Shown here piece after piece: positions 1 through 7,674 of a stretch of 64,000 bases of DNA (the first letter of the stretch is position 1; each line of letters opens with the position of its first letter). This DNA is from REEB52 sp964626905 (GTDB lineage: Bacteria; Chlamydiota; Chlamydiia; Chlamydiales; SM23-39). The notes beneath the pieces were generated by a model. The model saw nothing but the letters and a program-made list of their open reading frames with translations. It did not search any database and was not told where the DNA came from. The DNA lies in assembly GCA_964626905.1 (NCBI GenBank), contig CAZVHA010000001.1, forward strand, positions 521,856-585,855, given 5' to 3'. The position numbers were made by a program, and so were the translations under genes.

Positions 1-649
1 CATCGTTGTTTCCTCCTGCGTACACCAGAACCTTTTGCCCTTGATCTGCTAAAGAATATTTAGAAAAAAATTGGGCGCGAATTTGACTTTGATCCGATAT
101 TCGCCTTTTGGCAATTTTTTCAGCTTGAGCGATCGGGTAATACCCAAGCCCAATTCTTTTTTCGGGAGCCAAACAAACTTCCTCGGAAGGGGCCTGATAA
201 AGAGGCCTCTTCACAAGATTGGTATTGGCAAATAAAACTCCTTGGGCTGCAAGCATTACTTTCGCAGCAACAGCGGAATACCCCCCAGGAACATAGCCTT
301 CGGGGTTGTCATAGTAAGCTAATCGTAAAGACTTTGAGGCCTGGCGTTTAAGCGCTTCTTGGAGAGGAACATCAAATACATGCCCCACATCTGTAATAAT
401 AACATCTGCACCGGAACACCTTTTGGCAAGCTCGGTAGCAGCCTCTTCCTCAGAACTATTTTCTAGGGAAAAAGGGGTGACAATCGCAATTTTTCGATCC
501 TGGAATTTCTTTAAGGCGGGTCCTGTTGCATAAATCTGCACTTCATAGCCCTTGCTAACTAAATCTTCAGCAAAGGTTGAAAAGTGATCCGCAGGGCCAC
601 CATGACAAGCGATGAAGCAAACTGCTGCAGCTGATATAGCAAAGGACAT
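1..649 (-). CDS. glycosyltransferase-like protein, N-terminal part (gene runs off the window)
   Basis: About 216 codons are readable from an ATG at 649 down to the window edge, so the C-terminus is missing. A GGGG ribosome-binding site lies about 8 bases upstream. The protein starts with a short hydrophobic stretch and then HGGPADHF, followed by a segment reading 'FAEDLVSKGYEVQIYATGP'. A glycine-rich loop near the N-terminus and an alternating hydrophobic strand resemble the first Rossmann unit of GT-B glycosyltransferases. A second Rossmann-like segment contains GADVIITDVGHVFDVP. The family is not certain without the C-terminal donor-binding domain. It is divergent from the exported-kinase operon that follows, separated by an inverted repeat. 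It could also be a solute-binding or unknown secreted protein. Confidence 0.5.
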   Translation of the reverse strand, partial: MSFAISAAAVCFIACHGGPADHFSTFAEDLVSKGYEVQIYATGPALKKFQDRKIAIVTPFSLENSSEEEAATELAKRCSGADVIITDVGHVFDVPLQEALKRQASKSLRLAYYDNPEGYVPGGYSAVAAKVMLAAQGVLFANTNLVKRPLYQAPSEEVCLAPEKRIGLGYYPIAQAEKIAKRRISDQSQIRAQFFSKYSLADQGQKVLVYAGGNND

Positions 650-725
650 CGGCAAAACCCCTGTAGAAAGGGAGCAATTCTACTGAACACCTACTAAATT
701 GTCAAATGCTGAACCTATCTTCGGC

Positions 726-890
726 TAATACCCCAACTTATAAATTTTCACAAGGAAGTTGGCCCAGATTTTTCTGTCCAGCAAAGCGCGGAGCGCGCTG
801 GCAACTTGCATCAAGTTGTTGAGCGCGAGCGCAAGGCTGGGCGGGAAAATCTGGGTCAACTTCCCTGAAAATTTTTAAGGCGGGGTATTA
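726..890. repeat. imperfect inverted repeat in an intergenic stretch
   Basis: The arms at about 726-772 and 845-890 are imperfect reverse complements of each other over about 45 bases; both outer ends read TAATACCCC when read inward. The spacer has further short GC-rich self-complementary words (GCGCGGAGCGCGC). It fills most of the gene-free stretch 650-1000. It looks like a non-coding palindromic element or a large cruciform/terminator between two divergent genes. No transposase is present. Confidence 0.6.
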
Positions 891-1000
891 AACAACAAAA
901 TCTTTAATGGCGGTGCATGGGCGAAGCTAGAAATAGGCCCGTTGCGTTTTAAGCATTTTAAGTGAACAATAGACCCTTACAAATTTAAGGAGTTTTGTAC

Positions 1001-2002
1001 ATGAAAAAATCAATTTTCGCCCTTGCGCTCGGAGCTGCATCGCTCTTCTCCTCTTTTGTCTCAGCGGGGCAAGAGTATCTTTTCTTTTCTCCTCAAGCTA
1101 TCGAATCTCATTTACGTGGGTACAGTGAAGACGAAAAGGCGGCAATCGGGAAAGATTTAGATGTTGTAAGAAGTGTATGTTCGTATAATACAGCTGAATC
1201 CGAAAAAATCGAAAAGCCTCTGTACTTAGCTACAGCAGGTGGTCCTGGAGCAAGAAAGAGCACAATTTTGGAAAGGTTCCTAAGAGATCATTCCTTGGTC
1301 TCCAAAACAACATACATTGATCCTGATCAACGAGCCTTAAAATTCATGTCGCACACCTATTGTAGCCAATCACTTTCAGCACTTGCTATTGGTGATTATG
1401 AAAATTATGCAATGGCCGTAAAGGATGCTTATGAAAAATGGCGTGGCGCATCGAATTTTATAGCGCTCACCCTGTTAGAAGATTCTTTTCTGCACAAAAA
1501 AAATATTGCGCACGGAACCACTTTGACGGGTGAACATACCCCCCAATTTTTAGCTAAAGTAAAAGACGCCGGATATGACATTACACTTCTCCTGTGCTCT
1601 TGCGAAGATGCCTTTAGAAAAAAGGCCATCCAATATAGAAATGAGGAACAAAAATTTTATCAATCTACTCCCGAAGATGCGATCATTAAAGGCAAGCTTT
1701 TCCCACAGAGAATGCCTGCCTATTTCACCTATGCGGATACTCTTTATCTCTATTGGAGTGATGACCTGGCAACGCAGGAGCGTCTTGCCGCTGTCTTACA
1801 AGATGGGGATTTGAAGATACTTGACGTGCAGGCTCTTAATCTGTTTATCCAAAAATTTGAAAATGATCGAGAGCTTTTAAATGTGGAAAGGAAGCAAATT
1901 CCTTCCTGGGATGAACTGGTGAATCTCTATCGGACAAATCGCAAGTTTATAGGCAAATGTGATACAGTTCGGCTTTCCTGCTTTTACCTGGGGCATCTAT
2001 GA
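1001..2002 (+). CDS. exported zeta-toxin-like P-loop kinase
   Basis: ATG at 1001 follows AAGGAG at 987-992 and is preferred over the upstream TTG at 995. The first about 22 residues (MKKSIFALALG...FVSA) form a signal peptide, so the mature protein would be exported. It then has a P-loop variant GGPGARKST, in which the usual Gly before the Lys is Arg, a YIDPDQR segment where zeta kinases carry their catalytic Asp, and a later GTTLTGEHT...AGYDITLLL block that matches the zeta family core. The C-terminal part has a PQRMPAYF element and an acidic region. Zeta toxins normally act in the cytoplasm on UDP-sugars; an exported one suggests a periplasmic or host-delivered role (inference). It overlaps the next gene by 4 bases. 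It could instead be another P-loop kinase such as an APS or gluconate-kinase relative. Confidence 0.65.
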   Translation: MKKSIFALALGAASLFSSFVSAGQEYLFFSPQAIESHLRGYSEDEKAAIGKDLDVVRSVCSYNTAESEKIEKPLYLATAGGPGARKSTILERFLRDHSLVSKTTYIDPDQRALKFMSHTYCSQSLSALAIGDYENYAMAVKDAYEKWRGASNFIALTLLEDSFLHKKNIAHGTTLTGEHTPQFLAKVKDAGYDITLLLCSCEDAFRKKAIQYRNEEQKFYQSTPEDAIIKGKLFPQRMPAYFTYADTLYLYWSDDLATQERLAAVLQDGDLKILDVQALNLFIQKFENDRELLNVERKQIPSWDELVNLYRTNRKFIGKCDTVRLSCFYLGHL

Positions 2003-2886
2003 AAAAATGGCTTTTCCTGTTTGCTATCTGTCTTTGCAATTTAACCTTTGCATCGCCTATCCAAGATCGCAAGATCGATCCAACTGCTCTTTCTCAACTT
2101 GGGCGTGCCTTAGATATCCCGCAAAATGCAGACATTGTCATTGAAACCCAAAAACGTTGGTTGCGTAAACCCAATCAAGAACGATGGGAAATGGCCGAAC
2201 TTTCCCCGGATCAAAGACTTTTTGTACTGAATTGGGCTACAGATCAGGGGTTATTTGCTCCTTGGAAGCCTGCCTCCAAGACATACGATAAAGCCTTAAT
2301 CCTTGGAGCAACAACTTCTCGGATGCAGATGCGCCTTGACTATCTTAAACAACTTTGGAACGAAGGTACGCGCTTTAATGAAATCGTATGGCTCACAGGC
2401 GATAGACCTCTTGATCACCGAGTCGATGGGTTAACAGATCGTTGCAGCAATGAATCTGAAGCAGCCCATCTTCTTTGGGAAGAGACGAACCTTCCTAAGG
2501 AGATGCGCTCCTTATCCGTTGTTTTTGTTGCAGTCCCCATGAAAATAGAAGGCTCTTCTCAAAAGCGCCCTAACACAGAGGATACCATTGTCGCCTGGCT
2601 TAAACTTTCTCCCGAACCTTGCAAAGCTCTATTTGTCTCTGACCAACCCTTCTGCGGCTATCAATTTGCAGTCATAAAGGCAAACCTGCCCAATGCATTT
2701 CTATTTGATCTTGTAGGCCAAGGAGTTGATTCGACCAGCCATCCCGCTGCTGCTGCCATTACTCTCGATTCCATTGCCCGCTGGATCTATCAAGAAGGTC
2801 TATTAACTCGGAATGCAAACAGGGAACAAATAACACCAGCGAGGCAACACGGGGTCCCCAACGACGCCTCGTCGGAAGGGGGATGA
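1999..2886 (+). CDS. exported partner protein of the zeta-like kinase, possibly DUF218-like
   Basis: Starts on the ATGA overlap with the kinase gene, so translation is probably coupled. A signal peptide covers about residues 1-18 (MKKWLFLFAICLCNLTFA). The middle reads KALILGATTSRMQMRL and IVWLTGDRPL, and the end reads ALFVSDQPFCGYQ. This alternation of beta strands with small-residue loops recalls the DUF218/YdcF/SanA fold, but the match is loose. No antitoxin-like helical bundle is seen, so it is not an obvious epsilon antitoxin. Its last about 20 codons are polar and may be extended. The most that can be said is a secreted or periplasmic protein working with the upstream kinase. Confidence 0.55.
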   Translation: MKKWLFLFAICLCNLTFASPIQDRKIDPTALSQLGRALDIPQNADIVIETQKRWLRKPNQERWEMAELSPDQRLFVLNWATDQGLFAPWKPASKTYDKALILGATTSRMQMRLDYLKQLWNEGTRFNEIVWLTGDRPLDHRVDGLTDRCSNESEAAHLLWEETNLPKEMRSLSVVFVAVPMKIEGSSQKRPNTEDTIVAWLKLSPEPCKALFVSDQPFCGYQFAVIKANLPNAFLFDLVGQGVDSTSHPAAAAITLDSIARWIYQEGLLTRNANREQITPARQHGVPNDASSEGG

Positions 2887-2977
2887 AAGTCAGATCAAAG
2901 CGAAGCCCCCCGACCGAGTGGGGTCAATAGTCAATATCTTTTCCCATTAATCTTGTGTTGGAGTACCATGCCGTACC

Positions 2978-3931
2978 GTGATAAAAATACTCAGTGTTTT
3001 TGTGTGCGTGTACGGCGGTTTGTTAGCAAGCTCCTCAGCTATCACGTATACATTGAGTGGGGGGCGCTTTGGTGACAACGTGCTCTCCTATTTGCATGCC
3101 AAGTGGCTCTCGTACCGCACGGGAGTTCCCATCTTTTATAATCTTTTTCCCTATTCTGACCAACTTGTTTTTAGCGATTTCGAAAACCGCTTTTATGGAG
3201 GTTTTAAGCACCGTGTACACTTAGGGGAAAATAATGATCCTAGCATAGAGAAGAGGGAGCAATCCACGTTGTTTATAGTAGACTATTTTGGAGAACAATC
3301 ATGGGGAAGGCCAGGTTTTCCACAGTTTTATATCGATTGGGATGATCCCGGTTTTCGAGAGATTATCCGGGCCATGATTGCTCCTAAAAAACCTCTGCAG
3401 TATACCGTTGTCCCACCTCCAGACCGAGTGTCAGTAGCATTGCATGCGAGAACTGGCGGAGGTTATGAAGATTTTTTAACATCTGACTGGCATGAGTGGA
3501 TCCTGAAACTTCCTCGCCTTCCTTTTTTGATCCGTCAATTGCGCTACTTGTATAATTTCTTAGAAAAACAGCCTCTCTATGTCTATATTTTTACTGATGA
3601 TTCTTGTCCAGATCTGGTTATGAAGCGCTTCCAAGAAGCCTTTGGGGAGTGTGATATCATTTTCGATTGTGGAGCTAGGGCGCTAAGAAAAAATCACCAG
3701 GTACTGGAAGATTTTTTTTCGATGACGCAATTTGATTGTGCTATTCATGGAGAATCGAATTTCGCAATCTGTGCGGGGCTGGTGAAGGATTACAATGTAG
3801 AAATTCGTCCCATTCTTTTTGAGTATGATGAAGTGGCGATGAAAGTTCTCTATAAAGTCGCAATGCGGGTCCATTTCGATAAGACCCAACGACCCAAATA
3901 CCACATTATTCAACTTTTTAGTGATGGTTAG
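2978..3931 (+). CDS. GT11-like (fucosyltransferase-fold) protein with signal sequence
   Basis: Non-ATG (GTG) start, with a GGAG about 13 bases upstream. The hydrophobic N-terminus (ILSVFVCVYGGLLASSSA) looks like a signal peptide or anchor. SGGRFGDNVLSYLHAKWLSYRTG resembles the GGLGNQ-type entry motif of alpha-1,2-fucosyltransferases; VALHARTGGGYED sits where the HxRxGD motif is expected; YIFTDD and a late MTQFDCAIHGESNFAICAG block match the acceptor and donor region ('...STFSwWAA'). The HxR-type motif is altered, so activity is uncertain. It converges with the kinase gene on the other strand, overlapping by 4 bases. Role inferred: modification of a surface or host glycan. Confidence 0.5.
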   Translation: MIKILSVFVCVYGGLLASSSAITYTLSGGRFGDNVLSYLHAKWLSYRTGVPIFYNLFPYSDQLVFSDFENRFYGGFKHRVHLGENNDPSIEKREQSTLFIVDYFGEQSWGRPGFPQFYIDWDDPGFREIIRAMIAPKKPLQYTVVPPPDRVSVALHARTGGGYEDFLTSDWHEWILKLPRLPFLIRQLRYLYNFLEKQPLYVYIFTDDSCPDLVMKRFQEAFGECDIIFDCGARALRKNHQVLEDFFSMTQFDCAIHGESNFAICAGLVKDYNVEIRPILFEYDEVAMKVLYKVAMRVHFDKTQRPKYHIIQLFSDG

Positions 3932-5253
3932 GGGTTGCACACGATTTGTCCGGTCGCATCTGATTTTTTCGAACTCCCAACGAAGGCAGAATAGCCAGCT
4001 GAAAAACGCTCAAAGGCTTCTTTGGGAGAAGGCCTATGATCAGGGCGGGGATCGAGCATCTCATTGATTAACTTCAAAACAAAGGGAGGGGTATAAGAAC
4101 GAGTAGGGCGCTGTAGAATCCAATCAGGGGCCAATTTGGAAGTCCACAGAGCCATCTCACTTTCAGAAGAAAGTTGCCAACAAGGGAGCCACTGCTCTGA
4201 GAAAATTTCATGCAGAGAAAGCCCCATTCCCCAAACATCGCGTTTCACAGTCTTTATGCGCCCTGTATAATACTCGGGAGGTAGGAACGAGAATGTTCCT
4301 ACTCTGAGGTCATCCTGACCATGAGAACAATAGCTTCCAAAATCAGCAATCACTCCTTTTATCCCTTTGTTGCCTCTTTTTAGAAGTAGATTGTCAGGCT
4401 TAATATCTCCATGAATCCCCTCTTCGGAAATAACTGCCAATCCCTCCAGCCATTGCGAAATCATGTTTAATTTTTCATCCAAAGAAAGCCGAAAAGGCCG
4501 TTCAGTAAAATATTCGAGCAGACTACACTCATAAACTGGGAGAAAAATAGCGAACTCGTTTTTATCAATTACGCCGGAAATCATCGGAATAATCCCTCTT
4601 TTTCCAGAGAATGTACGAAGGGTATCTATTTCTCGTCTGAATTGCAAAGGTGCCGATTTTGAGCTGTCGTTCACCAACACCTTCTTAGCGACAATTTTCG
4701 GCCCCCCCTTTGAAGGATTAAGCCATACAACTTTTCTCACTTTTCCGTACACCCCCTCGCCAAGAGGAGAAGTCTTTCTTAAATTGATGAATACGTTCGG
4801 GAAAGACCTAGAACGGGAGAAATACATCCCAGGCACCCCTTTCACTCCTGAGAAATACTTTTTCCCTGCGTGAATGGCAGCACAAATGATACGATTAGCA
4901 TAGGATATGTCTTTAAAAAAAGTGAGATATTTAGGAGCCAAATGCTTGGATACAACTGGAATTGCCATTTGCAGAAGGTGCTCGATAACAGCTGCATTTT
5001 GAAGCAATTTGGACAACTTTTCGGAATTGGAGGACAGTCGTTTCCAAGTAGTTATAGAAACTCCAATGTCTTGCAAATCAGTTGTTTTCAAAAAAACAGA
5101 CACTGTTTTTTTAGTTTGAGTATCAGTGACTTCTACATTTAAAAAGGACGAATCAGCCTGCGGATTATCTTCTCGATAATCTAAGGGAGCCTTGGGAAAT
5201 GCTTCGAAACGGAGTCGATTGGGATCACGTTCAAATTGAACAGATAAAGCCAT
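3928..5253 (-). CDS. eukaryote-like Ser/Thr protein kinase
   Basis: 441 residues. Residues about 1-160 are an extension without a recognised domain. A kinase domain fills about 160-430: Gly-rich loop LGEGVYGKV (about 164-172), VAK with K190 as the probable ATP lysine, catalytic loop HGDIKPDN (281-288, with the HRD Arg replaced by Gly), DFG at 304-306, and a PPEYY/DVWGMG pair typical of subdomains VIII-IX. An RD-to-GD change suggests it does not need activation-loop phosphorylation. No transmembrane segment or PASTA repeats are seen, unlike PknB/PknD. In chlamydiae such soluble kinases are effector candidates. It is transcribed away from the adjacent tRNA-Asn gene's downstream side. Confidence 0.85.
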   Translation of the reverse strand: MALSVQFERDPNRLRFEAFPKAPLDYREDNPQADSSFLNVEVTDTQTKKTVSVFLKTTDLQDIGVSITTWKRLSSNSEKLSKLLQNAAVIEHLLQMAIPVVSKHLAPKYLTFFKDISYANRIICAAIHAGKKYFSGVKGVPGMYFSRSRSFPNVFINLRKTSPLGEGVYGKVRKVVWLNPSKGGPKIVAKKVLVNDSSKSAPLQFRREIDTLRTFSGKRGIIPMISGVIDKNEFAIFLPVYECSLLEYFTERPFRLSLDEKLNMISQWLEGLAVISEEGIHGDIKPDNLLLKRGNKGIKGVIADFGSYCSHGQDDLRVGTFSFLPPEYYTGRIKTVKRDVWGMGLSLHEIFSEQWLPCWQLSSESEMALWTSKLAPDWILQRPTRSYTPPFVLKLINEMLDPRPDHRPSPKEAFERFSAGYSAFVGSSKKSDATGQIVCNP

Positions 5254-5281
5254 GTTTTACAAAAACTTCTTATAGAGAAAA

Positions 5282-5353
5282 CTCCGGGTGTAAGATTCGA
5301 ACTTACGACCAATGGATTAACAGTCCACTGCTCTACCACTGAGCTAACCCGGA
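5282..5353 (-). tRNA. tRNA-Asn (GTT)
   Basis: On the minus strand the 72-nt sequence folds as a complete cloverleaf: acceptor TCCGGGT pairs with ACCCGGA, the D-arm contains AGCTCAGTGGTAGAGC, the anticodon loop is CTGTTAATC with anticodon GTT, and the T-loop is GTTCGAATC. The discriminator base is G and CCA is not encoded. A decayed copy of its 3' third lies at 42495-42523, so this gene may be a past integration target. Confidence 0.95.
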
Positions 5354-5481
5354 TCAGAATTGAAGAACCTATCCCAGAAAATCGAGGCTAAACTTATTAC
5401 TGGGCCAGGTTTCAAAGGGCCATTATATATTTGAAACCCGTTAATTTGCAAGGGAATTTCCTTGCGACTCCTTGGGGAAAG

Positions 5482-7674
5482 ATGTTAAAATTTTTTGCTA
5501 TGGATGAAGAGCTTTCGGGCTATGTCGATGCAATCGTCTACACACAAGAGGAGAACGGTTTTACGGTCGCCCGCCTAAAGCAGCCGAAAAGAAAGGAGCT
5601 GATCCCCTTTGTCGGCTATCTGCCGGGCCTACAGGCGGGGGAAAACGTGGTTCTCAAAGGGAGCTGGAAAACGCATCCTTCCCATGGGAAACAGTTTGAA
5701 GTGACCGAGTACACGGTCGAGGCTCCATCGGACATCTTGGGGATCCAAAAGTATCTCGAATCGGGTCTGGTCAAGGGGATTGGGCCTGTCTATGCCAAAA
5801 AGATCGTCGACCGTTTTGGGGCGGCGACTCTTGAAGTGATCGATAAAACCCCGAATCGCCTCTATGAAATTGAGGGCCTAGGCAAGAAAAAAGTGCGCCA
5901 GCTCAAAGACTGTTGGAACGAGCAGCACTCCATCCGCGAAGTGATGGTCTTTCTAAGGGCCCATGGGGCGAGCCCCGCCTATGCTCAAAAGATCTACAAG
6001 CAATATGGCGATCGTTCCATTGCCAAGGTCAAAGAAAACCCCTACCAACTCGCCAAGGAAGTTTTTGGCATCGGCTTTAAAATGGCAGATGCCATTGCGA
6101 TCAAGTTGGGCTTTGCCCTCCACTCCTCTGAAAGGCTGGCCGCTGGAATCGAATTCGTCTTGTGGGAACTTGCAGGAGATGGCCACACCTGCTATCCGAA
6201 GACCGATTTTATCCCCATCGCCGCCAAAATGCTCGAAGTCGACGTGCCGCTCATCGAACGGCAGATCCAGGCGCTCATCGACAAAGAGATCGTCGAACAA
6301 GAGGGGAAAATTTGGCTCAAAATCTACTTCGCTTATGAGCGAGGAATCGCAAAAGATTTGGCAAAGCTGATTCACAGCCACCAGGCCATCCGCCCTATCG
6401 ATGCCGAAAAAGCGACCGATTGGGTCGAAAAACAGCTCACAATTCAGTTTGCCGAAGAGCAAAAAAAAGCCATCGTCCAAGCGCTCACCGACAAAGTCCA
6501 TATCATCACAGGCGGACCCGGTACAGGAAAGAGCACCATCACGAAGGCCATTTTGGCCATTGCCCAAAAGTTGACCGATAAAATCATTTTGGCCGCCCCC
6601 ACCGGAAGGGCCGCCAAGAGACTTACGCAAATCACCCATAAACTCGCCTTCACGATCCACGCGATGCTCGAAATGGATTTCACCTCAGGCGGCTTTAAGC
6701 GGGGCAAAGACAATCCGCTCGATGCAGATCTGATCATCATCGACGAGGCGAGCATGATCGACACGCAGCTTTTCTTCTATCTCCTGCGGGCAATCCTTGC
6801 AAAAGCGCGCCTCCTGATCGTCGGAGATATCGACCAATTGCCAAGTGTCGGTGCAGGAACCGTCTTGCGCGATCTCATCCAGTCAGGACAGGTGGGAGTG
6901 ACGCGGCTCACAGAAATTTTTCGCCAGGCAAAAGGCTCTAAAATCATCACCAATGCCCACAGAATTAACCAGGGCGAATTTCCCGACATCTACACACCCG
7001 AAAGGAGCGATTTTCACTTCATCACAGCCGAAACTCCCGAAACCATCACCCAGGTGATTTTAGAACTCGTCTCCAAAGAGATCCCCCGCCTTTGGAAATT
7101 TCACCCCATCGACGACATTCAAGTCCTCTCCCCAATGAAACGGGGCCTCATCGGCGTCGAAATGCTCGGAGAGGCGCTCCAAAACCTCTTAAACCCCTCC
7201 TCACAACCCATTTTCAGGGCAGGAAAACGGTTCCATCTCCACGACAAAGTCATGCAAATCAAAAACAATTACGATAAAAACGTCTACAATGGAGATATCG
7301 GTAGAATTATGGAAATCGGCGACAGCGGAATCACAGTCTTATTCGATGACAAGGAGGTGAAATACGATTTTGCCGATCTCGACGAGCTGATTCTAGCCTA
7401 CGCCACCTCGGTCCACAAGTATCAGGGAAGCGAATGCCCTTGCATTGTCATGCCGATCCACACATCCCATTTCAAACTCTTGCAAAGAAACCTCCTCTAC
7501 ACCGCCATCACAAGAGGAAAAAAGCAGGTCTACCTCGTGGGGACACCCAAAGCAATGGCCATTGCCATCAATAACAACCAGGTCCAAACCCGCTACACCG
7601 GATTGGAAAAAGCAATCGTCGAAACCTCCAAAACCTACCCAAAGGATTTTCACAAACAATTGGAATTTACTTGA
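5482..7674 (+). CDS. recD2: RecD2-type ATP-dependent 5'-3' DNA helicase
   Basis: A superfamily 1B helicase, about 730 residues from the ATG at 5482 (GGGG just upstream); a further in-frame TTG at 5431 and ATG at 5500 exist. An N-terminal OB-like region (about 7-75) precedes helix-hairpin-helix repeats (SGLVKGIGPVYAKKI, IEGLGKKKVRQL, EVFGIGFKMADAI), then the helicase core: Walker A GGPGTGKST, Walker B IIDEASM, LSPMKRG and the C-terminal YATSVHKYQGSE motif. The HhH array and lack of RecB/RecC neighbours mark it as RecD2 rather than the RecBCD subunit. The position beside metG matches Chlamydia trachomatis recD. Probable role in DNA repair. Confidence 0.92.
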   Translation: MLKFFAMDEELSGYVDAIVYTQEENGFTVARLKQPKRKELIPFVGYLPGLQAGENVVLKGSWKTHPSHGKQFEVTEYTVEAPSDILGIQKYLESGLVKGIGPVYAKKIVDRFGAATLEVIDKTPNRLYEIEGLGKKKVRQLKDCWNEQHSIREVMVFLRAHGASPAYAQKIYKQYGDRSIAKVKENPYQLAKEVFGIGFKMADAIAIKLGFALHSSERLAAGIEFVLWELAGDGHTCYPKTDFIPIAAKMLEVDVPLIERQIQALIDKEIVEQEGKIWLKIYFAYERGIAKDLAKLIHSHQAIRPIDAEKATDWVEKQLTIQFAEEQKKAIVQALTDKVHIITGGPGTGKSTITKAILAIAQKLTDKIILAAPTGRAAKRLTQITHKLAFTIHAMLEMDFTSGGFKRGKDNPLDADLIIIDEASMIDTQLFFYLLRAILAKARLLIVGDIDQLPSVGAGTVLRDLIQSGQVGVTRLTEIFRQAKGSKIITNAHRINQGEFPDIYTPERSDFHFITAETPETITQVILELVSKEIPRLWKFHPIDDIQVLSPMKRGLIGVEMLGEALQNLLNPSSQPIFRAGKRFHLHDKVMQIKNNYDKNVYNGDIGRIMEIGDSGITVLFDDKEVKYDFADLDELILAYATSVHKYQGSECPCIVMPIHTSHFKLLQRNLLYTAITRGKKQVYLVGTPKAMAIAINNNQVQTRYTGLEKAIVETSKTYPKDFHKQLEFT

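Noticed and set aside
5953..6660. 235-codon open frame on the minus strand
   Set aside because: It is antisense to the RecD2 helicase core, which has intact motifs.
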